Shown here: piece by piece, positions 10,106 to 22,149 of the stretch
How positions within the stretch are numbered: position 1 is the stretch's first letter
How the letters are laid out: the number at the start of each line of letters is the position of its first letter
Source: Luidia sarsii
Lineage: Eukaryota; Echinodermata; Asteroidea; Paxillosida; Luidiidae
Assembly (NCBI GenBank): GCA_949987565.1
Contig: OX465118.1
Coordinates: 7,749,564 to 7,813,563 of the forward strand
Reading direction: 5' to 3'
Length of the DNA stretch: 64,000 nt
Made by a program: the position numbers and the translations under genes
The notes under the pieces: model-generated
What the model was told of the DNA's origin: nothing
Database searches by the model: none
The model's input: the letters and a program-made list of their open reading frames with translations, nothing else

Positions 10106-10359
10106 TCAATTTAGGAAGGTTTGCGGTGAACACCATGTATCAGGTCTCTTTAAAGGAAGAGGTATGGTTCTGAAAAGAACCTGAGGGTAACTCGACGTTT
10201 CGACCAGTATGCTCTGGCCATCATCAGGAGAATTCTCCTGATGACGGCCAGAGCATACTGGTCGAAACGTCGAGTTACCCTCAGGTTCTTTTCAGAACCA
10301 TACCTCTTCCTTTAAAGAGACCTGATACATGGTGTTCACCGCAAACCTTCCTAAATTGA
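10106..10359. mobile_element. 254-bp near-perfect palindrome, foldback family B
   Basis: Two 127-bp arms meet with no spacer at GAATTC (centre 10232/10233) and differ at one base. Plus-strand features: CTGATGAC (10238-10245), stem GGCCAG/CTGGTC (10246-10251 with 10258-10263), GAAACGTC (10264-10271), hairpin GGTTCT-TTTC-AGAACC (10284-10299), and end motif GGTGTTCACCGCAAACCTTC. The left arm encodes the same on minus. TTCATCATCAACTC occurs at 10094-10107 and 10390-10403, a possible 14-bp target duplication. Confidence 0.92.
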
Positions 10360-10689
10360 TTCACCCACCATGCAAAGCCTTAAGTCTCATTCATCATCAA
10401 CTCCTTCTGACAGTTGACAGGCTGGGAAATTGCTCCGCCTGTTCCTCTGTGTTTACGGTGGCAGAGTGCAAGGATACAGTATATATTTATAGCCTACCCG
10501 CTGAAATAAACATCAATAAACTGAACTTGTGGATATCATAAGGACTACATGTACCTGGCCTTGGCAGAGACCAGACCCCGCAAAAAAGAAATAGTGGTGG
10601 GTTGGATTGGGCTGGCTGTGTAGTGACAAGTACATTTTAAAAGGCACAGATCCTACTCAAAGATTATCCTTCAGCTCTGCGTGAGGGAC

Positions 10690-10810
10690 TTGTGTGAGGG
10701 AGTTGTTTCCAGTGAAGAGATTTTTACACAACCTGCTGACTCCAGTCTGTCTTTGAGAAAGGTCCCGCTGGGTTGGGAACTTCAAGTCCCGTTCTGCTTC
10801 TTAAAATTTG
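10690..10810 (+). repeat. Foldback family C fragment
   Basis: GTCTTTGAGAAAGGTCCCGC, then TGGGTTGGGAACTTCAAGTC: the family core with several substitutions in the GAAACGTC region. Confidence 0.5.
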
Positions 10811-11080
10811 AAAGTTAACCCGGCTTACCGGGATAGTGTCTAGGTATAGTTCAAAAGGTGAGCTATCCCACATTTGGCAAATGTTGTCTTTTCTTCAAGA
10901 TACTATTTATTTTACCACTCTTGTTTTTCTACGGGTATGTGAATATTGGCTACATTAAGTGTGTAGTTTTGCAGTCTGTGGCAACAGTAAGGGCTGAGGC
11001 TTTTCATATAATTTCCCAATTAAACGAGCGAAACGATGTTTGATTTGGATTCTGCCGAATCTTTTACCGTAGTGAGGAAT

Positions 11081-11260
11081 CACGTGAGATTGTATTGTCT
11101 GGTAGGAGCATACCACCAGACAATACAATCTCACGTGCTCCGAACGGAGGTAATTGTGAGGTAGAATGTGAGCGTTTAGTGTCGGGGTGCGGTCTGACGT
11201 TTCACTACTTCACTACTTCGTACGGTGTTACCACATGGTGTTACCACAAACCTCCCTTTA
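11081..11260. repeat. Hairpin and family-B-like end
   Basis: CACGTGAGATTGTATTGTCT (11081-11100) pairs with AGACAATACAATCTCACGTG (11118-11137). It is followed by GACGTTTCACTAC and by ACATGGTGTTACCACAAACC, which resembles the family B terminus. Confidence 0.6.
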
Positions 11261-11467
11261 TCATCTGGGCATCATCTAGGCCTAACCCCTATATGGCAAA
11301 GTCTTAGCTCCACGTTGAGGGATCAGTAACGTAAAACTGGGTATCCCAGTGTAGACTAGTGTTGATTTTGCAAGGCCTTCAAAATCCTGAGGGTCTTCTG
11401 AGGGGGGGGGGGGAGGGGGCGGAAGGGAGGAGACTCAGGAGAGTAGAGGAGCACACACTGCCTGAAA

Positions 11468-11923
11468 CATTCAGCGTGTTTCTACTGAGCACACGCTAAC
11501 ACCCGGTATTTCTTACCCACTATATTCCGGGTGTCCGTGATCCGGATCACCGACAAACGCCTGTTTCTACTCAGTACGGAAAAGGCGGGTGTCGCCCACA
11601 ATCGACCTTCGTCGAGGGTAGACCAGACGTGCGGAATGAATCGGGTCACGCCGCAGGTCAAAGCAAGGAATTCACTACTTCTGTTGCATTTCCGGTACAC
11701 CCGGCAACCAGCAACCGCGTGTGTTTCTACTGCGAGTGTGACCCGCAGACACCCGGCAAGATCCACCTCAATAGGTGGTTGTTGGTGAACGTTTGGTTGC
11801 CGGATGACGTTAGGAAAATTCGACGCCCGGTTGTGTTTCTACTGGACACTCCACCCAGAAACATCCGAAGACGCACGGAGACACCCGGCAACCTTTCGTC
11901 ACTGAGTAGAAACACGCTGAATG
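11468..11923. mobile_element. 456-bp MITE with perfect 22-bp inverted ends
   Basis: CATTCAGCGTGTTTCTACTG begins the left end, and the right end is its exact reverse complement. The interior is GC-rich and repeats GTGTTTCTACTG-like motifs at about 11562, 11718 and 11831. Frames inside are shadows. Confidence 0.8.
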
Positions 11924-12020
11924 AGTTACACTAGTCTATCGTCAGAGCCACACTCATCCTCAATACATTACACCACACAGCCACAGAGCAAGGAAATGAT
12001 TCAGATTTCACCCCATAAGT

Positions 12021-12275
12021 TATTCTAACAACCTTTCAATCCATCTGAACTCGACTTTGGAACACTTCCATCATTCTAACAGCCTTCCAATCCATCTCAA
12101 CTCAACTTTGAGACACCCCATCATTCTAACAACCTACCAATCCATCTCAACTCAACTTTGAGACACCCCATCATTCTAACAACCTTCCAATTCATCTCAA
12201 GATTCTCAACTCGACTTTGAGAGACACCCCCATTATTCTTCAAACCTTCCAATTCATCTCAACTCGACTTGGAGA
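12021..12275. repeat. 50-bp tandem repeat, five units
   Basis: Units starting CATTCTAACAACCTTCCAAT recur at about 12022, 12072, 12122, 12172 and 12231, the last two longer through small insertions. Confidence 0.85.
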
Positions 12276-14584
12276 TTGGTTGTACATGTACACGTATAAT
12301 GCTGCAATGCATCATCCACTGAAGGGGTGAACACAATCAATCGTCATTCGTAGTTCTTCGATATTGGCAACAGCATGGGTTACCTATATAGATAAGGCTT
12401 GTGTATGGTGAGCTGAGCCCCCCCCCCCCATGCACTTAAAGCAGCATCAAAGGGCTGCCTACTTCCGAGAGCATTAAGATGGTTTTCACAAGCATTTCTT
12501 GGCTCGACGACTGCCCGGGCAGCACAATACGATGCCCTTTGGTTACGGAAAGCACTAGCTCGTATAAAAAACAGGTCCCGGAAAAAAAGAAGTCAATTTT
12601 ACAGGTACCAAACAGAAAGGCACTTCTCAATCCTGCATCTGCGTGCTGGAGAAAAGTCAAGAAGAGATTTTCTGAGCAGCCGTCCGACTTTGCTAATTTT
12701 CAATCACGATGTTCACAAAGCTGCATCCAGTGCATTTTGTGCACCAAGATTGAATTCTGGTTTTTTTTTAAGGTTGATTACAGAGAGGGATGGCTCTTTT
12801 CAATCCGAGTAAAAAAGGGGGAGAAGAAAAAGGAGAACGGAATGGATCGAGGACGACACAATGAGATCTGACGAGGATCGAGAGTGCATCCCGAGATGGC
12901 ATCTTGGGCACCATCCCGTATCCATGACAACGCATCCCAATCAAGAGATGCCTTTTGAGAGGGCCAAGCCAGAGGGATTTTAAATTCTAAATCGAGACAA
13001 CCCTGGCCTTAATGGGGGAAGGGGAGTTGGGAAGAAAAGTGATTTTCCATGCAGAATTTGAAGTCACAACTCTGCAGGTAAAAATCATGCCGTGGCATAT
13101 GCCGGCATGGATTCCTTTAATTTCATAACCAATGACAAATTTGAAAACGCGGAGGCCAACTAGGACTATTAATGTTATTTCATATGCGGACAGAACTGTC
13201 AACAACCGAAATTGCCAGCCAGTCATGAGATCAGGATTATCAAGTTCAGTGAGTGTAGAGGGCCGACCTGCCACATGTCACAACTATCCGTCGGTGACAT
13301 GACCACAGAGTCAGACTTTCACATCATGGACAGAGATCGGAGTCTGCAATTACCAAATCCCCCCTTACATTTTTCACTTTTAGGTGTAGACATAGACGTT
13401 AGCCCGCCTCAAGGTAATCACATTTGACTCGTTAATGGACTAACTAATTAAGGCCTATCTGATTCCCGGGTAGTAATACTGGATTATTTTCTTTTACATA
13501 AAAGTCGGGCCGATCTCCTCTCAGTGATGGATGATATTTGGGAGCCGCCCCCCCCCCCTCCTCCTTCTCCTCCATCCGAGTCGGTCGCTCGGGGGATGGA
13601 CGAGAGGAGACGGGTACACACAAATTGCGTGACAGATGGTTGGAGCTCCGATAAAACTCCTCCAGCGGAGCGTGCCCGCAGCCCAACGAGCCAATCAATT
13701 GTCAGTTGGTCGGGGACTGTAATCAGCTCGTCGCGTACTGCTGGGCCCCCGACTGTTTAAAAGCTAATGCAGCGTACGTGACCGTATCTTCAGGGGTCTA
13801 ATCAGATAGGTGGATTTTTTTTTTTTTTTTTTTTTTTTATATAGATTTTTGGTAATTTGTTTCAATTTACTTTTTTGGGGGTGGGGGATGGGATGGATGT
13901 TTTGATTCAGTTTTCATCTTTTTGTGGGGTGTTTTTTTCTCAGATTTAAAATTTTTTTTTAGGGGGGGGGGTGTGCTTGAAACACACGTAGTCATGTCAT
14001 TATGGTTTGTGGGGAATGAAGTCAGCACATTATGCATGAATGACAAACGATCTTTCCTTTCTTGTTTTCCTCTCATTTTATTTCGTACCCAGGGGCATAT
14101 TTCGTTTCATTTTGCTATTCATTGTGAAACAAATATGTCGCATGAGTCACAACATTATGGGGGTTAGTTTTTATTTGGGGAGATTTCGTAGTAGATTTTA
14201 ACAGTGCGAATCTGTGGCAGTTGAATGTCAAATATCAAACTTGAAGTAGTGTTTGATTTCTGTTTTTCATAAAAGTCCTGCTAGGATCAAAATGTCAGCC
14301 CCCCCCCCCCACTTAGATTTGTGAAGTAAATCTGCATAAAAACAATACATTAGAGAAATATTTGATGGCGTCTGCCAGGTATTTCCTAGGGGCTGTGGCA
14401 TGATAGGTCAGGGTTTAAACCAAGGTTTTAAATGAAACATTGTTCCAAAATGTATCTATCCTCTCACAAGAGCAGAACTTAAGGTACCATGCCCAGTAGC
14501 CTGTGAGTAGGACACAATTTCTTAAATTCTCTCCTTCTCACCATCTCTCTGTCTAAATTTGAAATCTGAATTTGAAAAAAAAAT
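12276..14584. other. No gene seen
   Basis: C-runs near 12420 and 13545, a T-run at 13817-13838 and G-runs at 13963. Frames here lack splice context and family resemblance. 14274-14330 keeps a remnant of foldback family C (CCTGCTAGGATCAAAATGTC). Confidence 0.5.
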
Positions 14585-14925
14585 GGCAAAGAAAACTATG
14601 ACTGGACCGGGACTTGAACCCGAGACCTCTGGATTAACGCACCAGTGCTCTTCCATCTGAGCTATCAAGCCCTTAGATGGTGGCCTTCCCTAATACTAGT
14701 CAACTATTCTTTGCCGGGGTGGGCGCACCAGTCAGAAGTAATTCAACCATTAACTGCCGCATATCTCCAGGGATCACACCCCGGTTTTTAATTCAGATGC
14801 AAACAACTAATTGTTGTAAACCTGGCTACAGCAGCTCGGGGATCACAAAAAGTGGATGCAGCTGTTTCAATTCAAGTCAAACAAACCAAGGAAAAAACTG
14901 TCTTCCAAAAGAAGCGTATGTAATT
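14580..14925 (-). mobile_element. tRNA-derived SINE, copy 3, with second module
   Basis: The minus-strand tRNA-like head at 14595-14680 has GATAGCTCAGATGGAAGAGC and GGGTTCAAGTCCCGGTCC. 14695-14925 holds the second module found also at 408-545, 28520-28690 and 61500-61710, ending in a CAAACAAACCAAGGAAAAAA-type tail. Confidence 0.8.
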
Positions 14926-15554
14926 ATCATTCAAGGCAAGATACATATGATTTGTTGCCACTAGAAAGTCAAAAGTAATTTCCTAGGAACTCAGAGGGGG
15001 ATTTCAACTCGAGGGTGATGAGGCAGAAAGACCATTCTTTGATTTGGGGCCGACAAAGTTTATCCACTCACAATGTGCACAATGCAGGCTTAGCAGGGCC
15101 AGCAAATCACGGCGGGCCAAAGTTTGGACGAAGGGTTATTCCAATTAGGGTCACCCTGCCGGGTAGTAGTAGTAAAGCTGCCTTCCCCCCTCACAAATCT
15201 GGGGACACAAAAGGACCCAGAGCAAGTGACCACTGACCACCACCCCTGGCAGGGAGGTCTCTGAGAGGTCATTCAGTCTCCTGGCTTCTGTGTTCTGCAC
15301 ACTGGACAATGGGCCTCTTTAACCGGTGGCTGGGGTTCTCACAGAGATTTTACTCCACTCAACCACGTAGATGAATAAACCCTTTCACCCCCAGCCTTTC
15401 AAAATGTACTAAGCAAAATAAAGACCTGGTATACAGTGTAGAACTACACCGTAAGCGCTTTTAAGCTTTTTTGCTTTGGTGGAAGATTCTTTTAATAAGC
15501 TTAAACAAGCTAGGGGTGCCTCGTATTTCAATCCAACCAGAATCTTCATCCGAT

Positions 15555-15910
15555 ATCATAAGGACCCTGCCTTTGAGAAAAGAACTGCTTGAAACAAAAT
15601 TGTTCTGGCCCTCTAAGTTTATCAGATTGGAGTAGTTCAGGTCCCTCGAGTAAGACAGAAGTTTGCATTAACTTTGCGATACTTATTTCAAGAAATCCAA
15701 TTCATGAAGTTAATACAAAAACTGTTGCAAAACTGCTCACTGACTAAAATGACCAGCAATACATAAAATCTCAAAAGTTAGAGTGCCTAAAGGTTCGATC
15801 CTATATAGCATTTGCCTTTGAGAAAAGTCCTGCTTGGATTGTAACGTCAGGCCCTCTAACTTTTGAAATCCAATGTAGTTCAGCCTTTTCGTCTGGTGTG
15901 TTTGTTGACA
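15555..15910. mobile_element. Two foldback family C copies
   Basis: 15560-15620 has TGCCTTTGAGAAAAGAACTG and GGCCCTCTAAGTTT. 15715-15910 is fuller: GTTGCAAAACTGCTCACTGA start, AAAAGTTAGAGTGCC and inverted GGCCCTCTAACTTTT arms, and TTGTAACGTCAGG in place of GAAACGTCAGG. Confidence 0.6.
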
Positions 15911-16987
15911 AGGAGTGCTCACCGTTTTGCATTGCGGCTCAGTCACGGTGAACCAAACATCAGTTCCGAGGGGATCCCATCATGACCGGTTCTCCCGTCA
16001 CGCCGATGTACGCTTTGAAGTGATCATCAATCATTCCTGCCCGTATTACAAAACAAAATGGCAGATTTACAACATGTACACTTGCAAAGGTTATGTCGTC
16101 TGCTGATTTCTCACTCAGCTCAGGTTTAAAAAAGTAGATTTTTTGTATAGATTTTTAGACAAGGTCAAGTTAACCCAATTCAGTCGTATTATTTCTGAAA
16201 AAATCTTTCAATAATGATGAAAAATTAGTGATTTAAGTGATAGATTTTCCAGATGAATTTAAATATTCCAGTCTTCGTCACTTTACACAAGAACTCCCCA
16301 CTCTGTATCTCCTCTCTTTGAATTTGTTTAAAATACATGATTTAAGGATACAAGAACCTACATTGAGTATTTCAAACAAGTAAAATAGGTAGGGAACCAG
16401 AGGGAAAAAAACACCACACACTAAACTACACACCTTTATTAAAATTTTCGTTTGAAATTAGATTTTCCTCCACTCTGGCATTCAATAATGTTGCATACAG
16501 ATTCACTCATTGGAAGGACCTCTTCATTCATCCCGCTCTGGTTGGCACTTTGGCTAAGCGACTCGTATTGGACATTGATTAATTTTCACAGCCACAGTCG
16601 GCCACAAGCCGAGACAACGATCCATAATCCAATAATAGAAAAAGGAAAAGATAACACAGAGTATAACAATTTTTTTTCCATCTTAAAAGGTTCAGCGGGT
16701 AGGTCATTTGAGAAGCGTGTTGAAAGAAATGTATTAATAGACTTTTTTTAATCTTTTTGTTGTTGTTGAGGGAAAGATGATTTAGAATGCATAATCTAAT
16801 CACTATTGGCCTGCACTTGGCTTTAATTCTTGTGGGATGAAATTTCTCTTTCCACTCCGGCAATAGAACTTGTTACGCGAGGGCTGCAAAGTACATTCAT
16901 ACTTCCGCCAATGGATGGATGGAATTGCAATTTGTTTATTATTTTTTTCATGCAAATTCGCCCAAAACAAGGCTAAAAAGGCACTCA
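15911..16987. other. No gene seen
   Basis: AT-rich sequence without recognisable exon or strong repeat. 16940-16987 belongs to dispersed repeat G (see 17298-17465). Confidence 0.5.
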
Positions 16988-17297
16988 GGCCCAATACAAC
17001 ATTGGGAAGATCGGAAAACATCGATGTCCACAGATTTCCTTCTAAATTACACAGGATGCAGATGGTCATTATAGAATCCTCGTGTTGAAATCTTACGGTC
17101 TGAGATGCTGTACTTTTCGAGAAATATTTCTTACACTACAAAAACGATGCATAAACTGTGAGTTTGTTCGCATTTTTCTACTTACTCAGATTACCATTTG
17201 AGCTAAAACCGTTGCAGTATTGCTTTTTTGGAATGTTTTATGGTTGAACACACAAACTGTAGCAATCTTTTGACCTTTTTGAATGTGGTAGGGCCTT
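16988..17297. mobile_element. MITE D copy 1, with related empty site at 22.18 kb
   Basis: Starts GGCCCAATACAACATTGGGA, continues AGATCGGAAAACATCGATG and ends with the inverted GGTAGGGCCTTTAA. Other copies lie at 31641-32019 and 53293-53848. Flanking repeat G occurs without the insertion at 22150-22368. Confidence 0.75.
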
Positions 17298-17465
17298 TAA
17301 GGGCTAAGGGAATGAGATAGAGAGGGACTCAGGAAGGCTGGAGATGGGAATTAACATTCCTCTTAAAAAGGGCAAGATCATAGGCAAGGGGAAAGCAAGA
17401 ACCAGGGAAGGAATTCCAGAGAGAGGCAGAACGAGGGAAGAAGCCATTCGGATAGGCCTACCTCT
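17298..17465 (+). repeat. Dispersed repeat G, copy 1
   Basis: AGGGCTAAGGGAATGAGATA through GGAATTCCAGAGAGAGGCAG resembles 22189-22368 in the same orientation, with moderate divergence. Confidence 0.6.
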
Positions 17466-17729
17466 CCGTTGCCGATGATAGGGTGGTGGTGTGTTTTGAG
17501 GTTTGTTTAAGAATGTGGACTTATCATTAAAATTTGAACTTAGTCCACCACCTCCACCCGGATATATGATTCCTCTCTGCAAACTTGGCCGGGAAAACTG
17601 TTGATCTTGGCCAGATGTCTACCACTAACATAGGTGGGGTGATTATTTCTCATGGCACTGAAACATTTGCAGCCGCGGCGTTGGTAATTAAATCCAACCT
17701 GGCTTCGGTCCACAATATCGGACTCTTTG

Positions 17730-19560
17730 GCAAACTTGCCGGTGACGCTTGTTGATTGAGGGCTGGAAGTCGACCGCCAATAGAGGTTTGAATTAGGTCA
17801 AGACGGTGGTCCAGTTACAGCTCAATCAGATTAAATCATTGGACTTGGGGTGGAGGCTGATGCCTTGCTTCAGCCAGTAGTAGACCCCTCCCCTGTTCTA
17901 TTTGTCTGCCTCGGCTGGCAGTCTACCACCAATAGGGATGGAGGCTTATGCCTTGCTTCAGACTAGTCACCCTCTCCCAGTTCTATTTGTCAGCCTTGGC
18001 TGGCAGTCTACCACCAATAGGGATGGAGGCTTATGCCTTGCTTCAGACCAGTCACCCCTCCCAGTTCTATTTGTCAGCCTCTGCTGGCAATCTACCACCA
18101 ATAGTGATGGAGGCTTGTGCCTTGCTTCAGACTAGTGACCTTCTCCCTGTCCAATATACCAGCCATGGCTGGCAGTCTACCACTCATAGGGATGGAGGCT
18201 TATGCCTTGCTTCTGACAAGTCCCCTCCTCCCAGTTCTATTTGTCAGTCTTGGCTGGCAGTCTACCACCAATAGGGATGGAGGCTTATGCCTTGCTTCAG
18301 ACCAGTCACCCCTCCCAGTTCTATTTGTCAGCCTCTGCTGACAATCTACCACCAATAGTGATGGAGGCTTGTGCCTTGCTTCAGACTAGTGACCTTCTCC
18401 CTGTCCAATATACCAGCCATGGCTGGCAGTCTACCACTCATAGGGATGGAGGCTTATGCCTTGCTTCTGACAAGTCCCCTCCTCCCAGTTCTATTTGTCA
18501 GCCTTGGCTGGCAGTCTACCACCAATAGGGATGGAGGCTTATGCCTTGCTTCAGACCAGTCAACCCTCCCAGTTCTATTTGTCAGCCTCTGCTGGCAATC
18601 TACCACCAATAATGATGGAGGCTCGTGCCTTGCTTCAGCCTAGTCACCTTCTCCCTGTCCAATATACCAGCCATGGCTGGCAGTCTACCACTCATAGGGA
18701 TGGAGGCTTATGCCTTGCTTCTGACAAGTCCCCTCCTCCCAGTTTTATTGGTCAGCCTTGGCAGGGCTGTCTACCCACAATAGGGATGGAGGCTTGTAGC
18801 TTGCTCTGTAGACTAGTCCTCCCTAGTTCTATTTGTCAGTCGTGGATGGCAGTCTACCACAAATGGGGCTTATCCCTTTCTTCAGACTAGTGCCCTCCAA
18901 GTTCACTTTTTCATCCTTCACCGACAGTCTACCACCAATAATAGGGATGGAGGTTTATGTCTTGTTTCTGACAGGTCATCATTTCCAGTTCAATTTGCAG
19001 GGCTGGTAAGCAGTCTGCCACTGGCACGGATGGAGGCTTATGCCTGATTTCAGCCTAGTCATTCCTCGGCCAGTTTTGTTTGTAAGCCTTTGGCTGGCAG
19101 TCAACCATCAATAGAGATGCATGGGGTCTTGTTTCAGACTAGTCACCCCTCTATTTGACAGCCTTGGCTAGCAGCTAGCTACTACCAATAGGGGTGGAAG
19201 CTCATGCCTTGCTTCAGACTAGTAACCCCTTCCCCTTCCCACTATTTTGTCAGCCCGGCTGGCAGTCAACCACCAATAGGAACAGAGGTTTATGCCTTGC
19301 TTCAGACCAGTCACCCCCTCTTAGTTCTATTTTGTCAGCGTTGGCTGGCAGTCAACCACCAATAAGAACGGATGTTTATGCCTTGCTTCAGACCAGTCAC
19401 CCCCTCTCAGTTCTATTTCGTCAGCCTTGGCAGCTACAGAGACTTGTTTCAGACTATATAGTCACCCCTCCCAGTTCTAAGCGTGAGCCTCACGCAGCTG
19501 GCTGTTCATACCACCACTCAGGATGGAGGCTTATGCCTTCCTGAACCTACAGACCACTCA
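17730..19560 (+). repeat. 85-bp minisatellite with 254-bp higher-order period
   Basis: Units of 84-85 bp contain GGCTGGCAGTCTACCACCAA, then TAGGGATGGAGGCTTATGCC and TTGCTTCAGAC. Between about 17990 and 18770 triplets of units repeat with a 254-bp period (equivalent positions 17998, 18252, 18506). Units become diverged toward 19560. Overlapping frames are by-products of the repeat. Confidence 0.9.
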
Positions 19561-22149
19561 CCCCACCCACTTGGATTTCTAAATCTTAGCTGACAGTCCA
19601 CGCCTAAGACCTCCAAGTCTGACCTGTTAGAGTGCGCACAAGGACAAATCACTATCAGCTTCATCCGAAACGTAAAATGACCATCTCCTCATCCATCCCC
19701 CCCCCCAAAAAAAAAAAACTGGGCTTTGTTTATTCAAATTTTCGCTTTGAGCAGCTCTTGAGTTATAATCACTCTTACAAGCTGGGCAAATTGAAAGGCA
19801 AAATGAAAGGTAAAAGTAAAATGAAATAAAAACACCCAAATGCAAGTGAAGGATGCTGAATGATCAAGATTAAAGGATTCAAGTACAAGTTCTTTAGGCC
19901 ATTCTCTAGGCTCACGAGGGAGCTTTGGAGCTCAGGAAAATTGGAAAAAAATCAGGAAAGGAAAGGAAAAAGAAAAGGAAAGGAAAAGGAAAAAAAAAGG
20001 AAAAGAAAAGGAAAAGGAAAAGAAAACTTGAACAAACCGTTAACAATGTGCAGGAGAGACATGCGGAAAACAGTGAGCCCCTCGCACGAATAAGCCTTTC
20101 ACAGATTCTTTCCAAGGTCTGATTTAATATCTATCACGGCCTGTAAATCTCTTCCTGGTTCATCTCGGCCTTTTGGGTGGAAGGGGCAAACAATTCCTCC
20201 CCTCTTTTGGGCCAAGGGATAAAGAAACAAAATGAACAGGGGGAGGGGGAGGGGGGGGAGGCAGACGTTTTTTGCTGGACTCATATTATTCTCAGAGAGG
20301 CAGAATCCAATTAGGGCGCCAAAATCAGACATAGGCTGTGGCACGACCCAGGAAAAAAAGGAAGCGAAGATTTTCGAGGGAAAGCTGTGGACAAAAACAA
20401 ACTCTCTCAGTGTCAGTCATTATTTGTGCCTCTGGACCACTTAAGAAACACAAAGAATGGGTTCTCCTCGAGTAATGTCCTTCCAGCCCCTCAAAAAATC
20501 CTTTCTCCGAGATGTGTCGTCGCTGTGGTTTCCGTGACTTCATCATTACTCAACCAAGGCTGTCTGGTGTATTACTGGCAACAGTTTATTAGGAGTCCAT
20601 CTGACGGAATGACGTAAAATGCACCCGTCTCTCCTTCCTCATTAAAGGATAGGCATTCTATTTCTCATTGCCCCCCCCCCTCCCACGAGGGCGGTTGCCA
20701 TGGGACTAGTTGCCATGGTGAATCTTCATCCGGTTGCTAATGGGGTAAAGTTTCCTATATTTCACTCATTTTAATGAGCATTCTATGTGTTGTTTACTTA
20801 CATGTACACCAAGTGGGGGATGAACAATTCCATTTTTCACTGATCACAAAGAAAGATGAGTTATTATTCTCATTTCTCAAATCCCCTCCCCCCCAAAAAA
20901 AAACCCCAAAAAACCCAAATTATTTCTTTTTCCGGATGCAGGAGTTATACAAATTTTTTGATCTGATTGGCTTTTGTTAGATTAGAAGTATTTAGAACCT
21001 GAGTGTTAATCTTTTTTTTAGGTTTTCACTTGGGAAAAAAAAGAACCTAAAAAACATTTTCCTGGGTCCATCCCGAATTCCAAATGGAACTTGTAACCTA
21101 CTTCAACCTGGGCAATCCCACTACAACTTGCAAGGGCCGGGGATAAATTTTACAAACTTGAAGCTGGGGCGAGAGAGGAGACAGGTTGAGAGGGATGATA
21201 AATTACGAATACGATCAGATTGCAGGATGATTGCGGTAATGGGAGTGGGGGAGGGTTGCGATGGCTGCGGCAGTGGTGGTGGTGGTAAGGGTTAAGGAGC
21301 GGATGAAAAGATGGGGGGGGGGGAAGTGGTTGGGACTTGGATGCGGGGAGACACCATCCACTAATTGGCAGCGCCCCTGGACCCAAGAAATCCTCCTCTC
21401 CCAGAGTCCCTATCAATTAATTGCTTTCATTCCTTCCCTCAGCAGGTGCACTAGACATTCTACACACTCTGAGCACGCATATCATATACTTATTCCCTTC
21501 TATTGCCAATGACAGTTGCTATGGGGTCCGGCCCGTTACTAAGGAAATCTTCAAATCATGCCCTCCCTCCCCTCACAAGAACGTCACAGTTGCCATGGAA
21601 ATGGCAAGCTTTTCCCTCCGACTCCCATGGTGATTTTTATTTCATTTTTGGAGCTCCGACATGACTATTTTCAGGAGACTGTCCTTGCCAATGAGTGATT
21701 TGCTGGAAGGCTGAGAAATAACAAGACAAAGGTTTACGTCAATAGCCATGAGATGGCATGGTTATAATACCTCCTTGGTTATATACAAACAAGGGCAGGA
21801 ATTATCATTTGAGCAAAACAAAAAAGAAACCTCCAACATCAAATCATTGTGTAATGAAAGATCATCCATCTTCAATGAGAAAAATGATTTGGGGGAATTG
21901 CTGCACATTTTTGTTTTGTTTTGTGATTCTATCATTGTTTTATTTTTATTTATTGCAGAATTTGTCACAAGATCTTCAAGGGATTTCCCAAATCTTTGTC
22001 CAAGAAAGGTCACTTTTGCGTGGGTTGATTATCAGTACATCTGATAAATTATTTGCTTCAAAAAGCTAGACAATGGTCGGATATGAATATGCTTTTAGCA
22101 CAAAAGAACACTACACTGAAAAGCATGACACTTTTTTTAATGCAGTTTC
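19561..22149. other. No gene seen; low-complexity tracts
   Basis: Includes a GGAAAA-type purine tract (19935-20030) and C/A runs near 19690, 20670 and 20890. No exon-like frame with splice sites or domain resemblance was found. Confidence 0.5.

Noticed and set aside
11482..11934. Frames inside the 456-bp MITE
   Set aside because: Open on both strands because of GC-rich repeats; bounded by perfect inverted ends typical of a non-coding MITE.
17902..18890. Series of 74-131-codon frames
   Set aside because: Overlapping translations of the 85-bp minisatellite, shifting frame at each unit.
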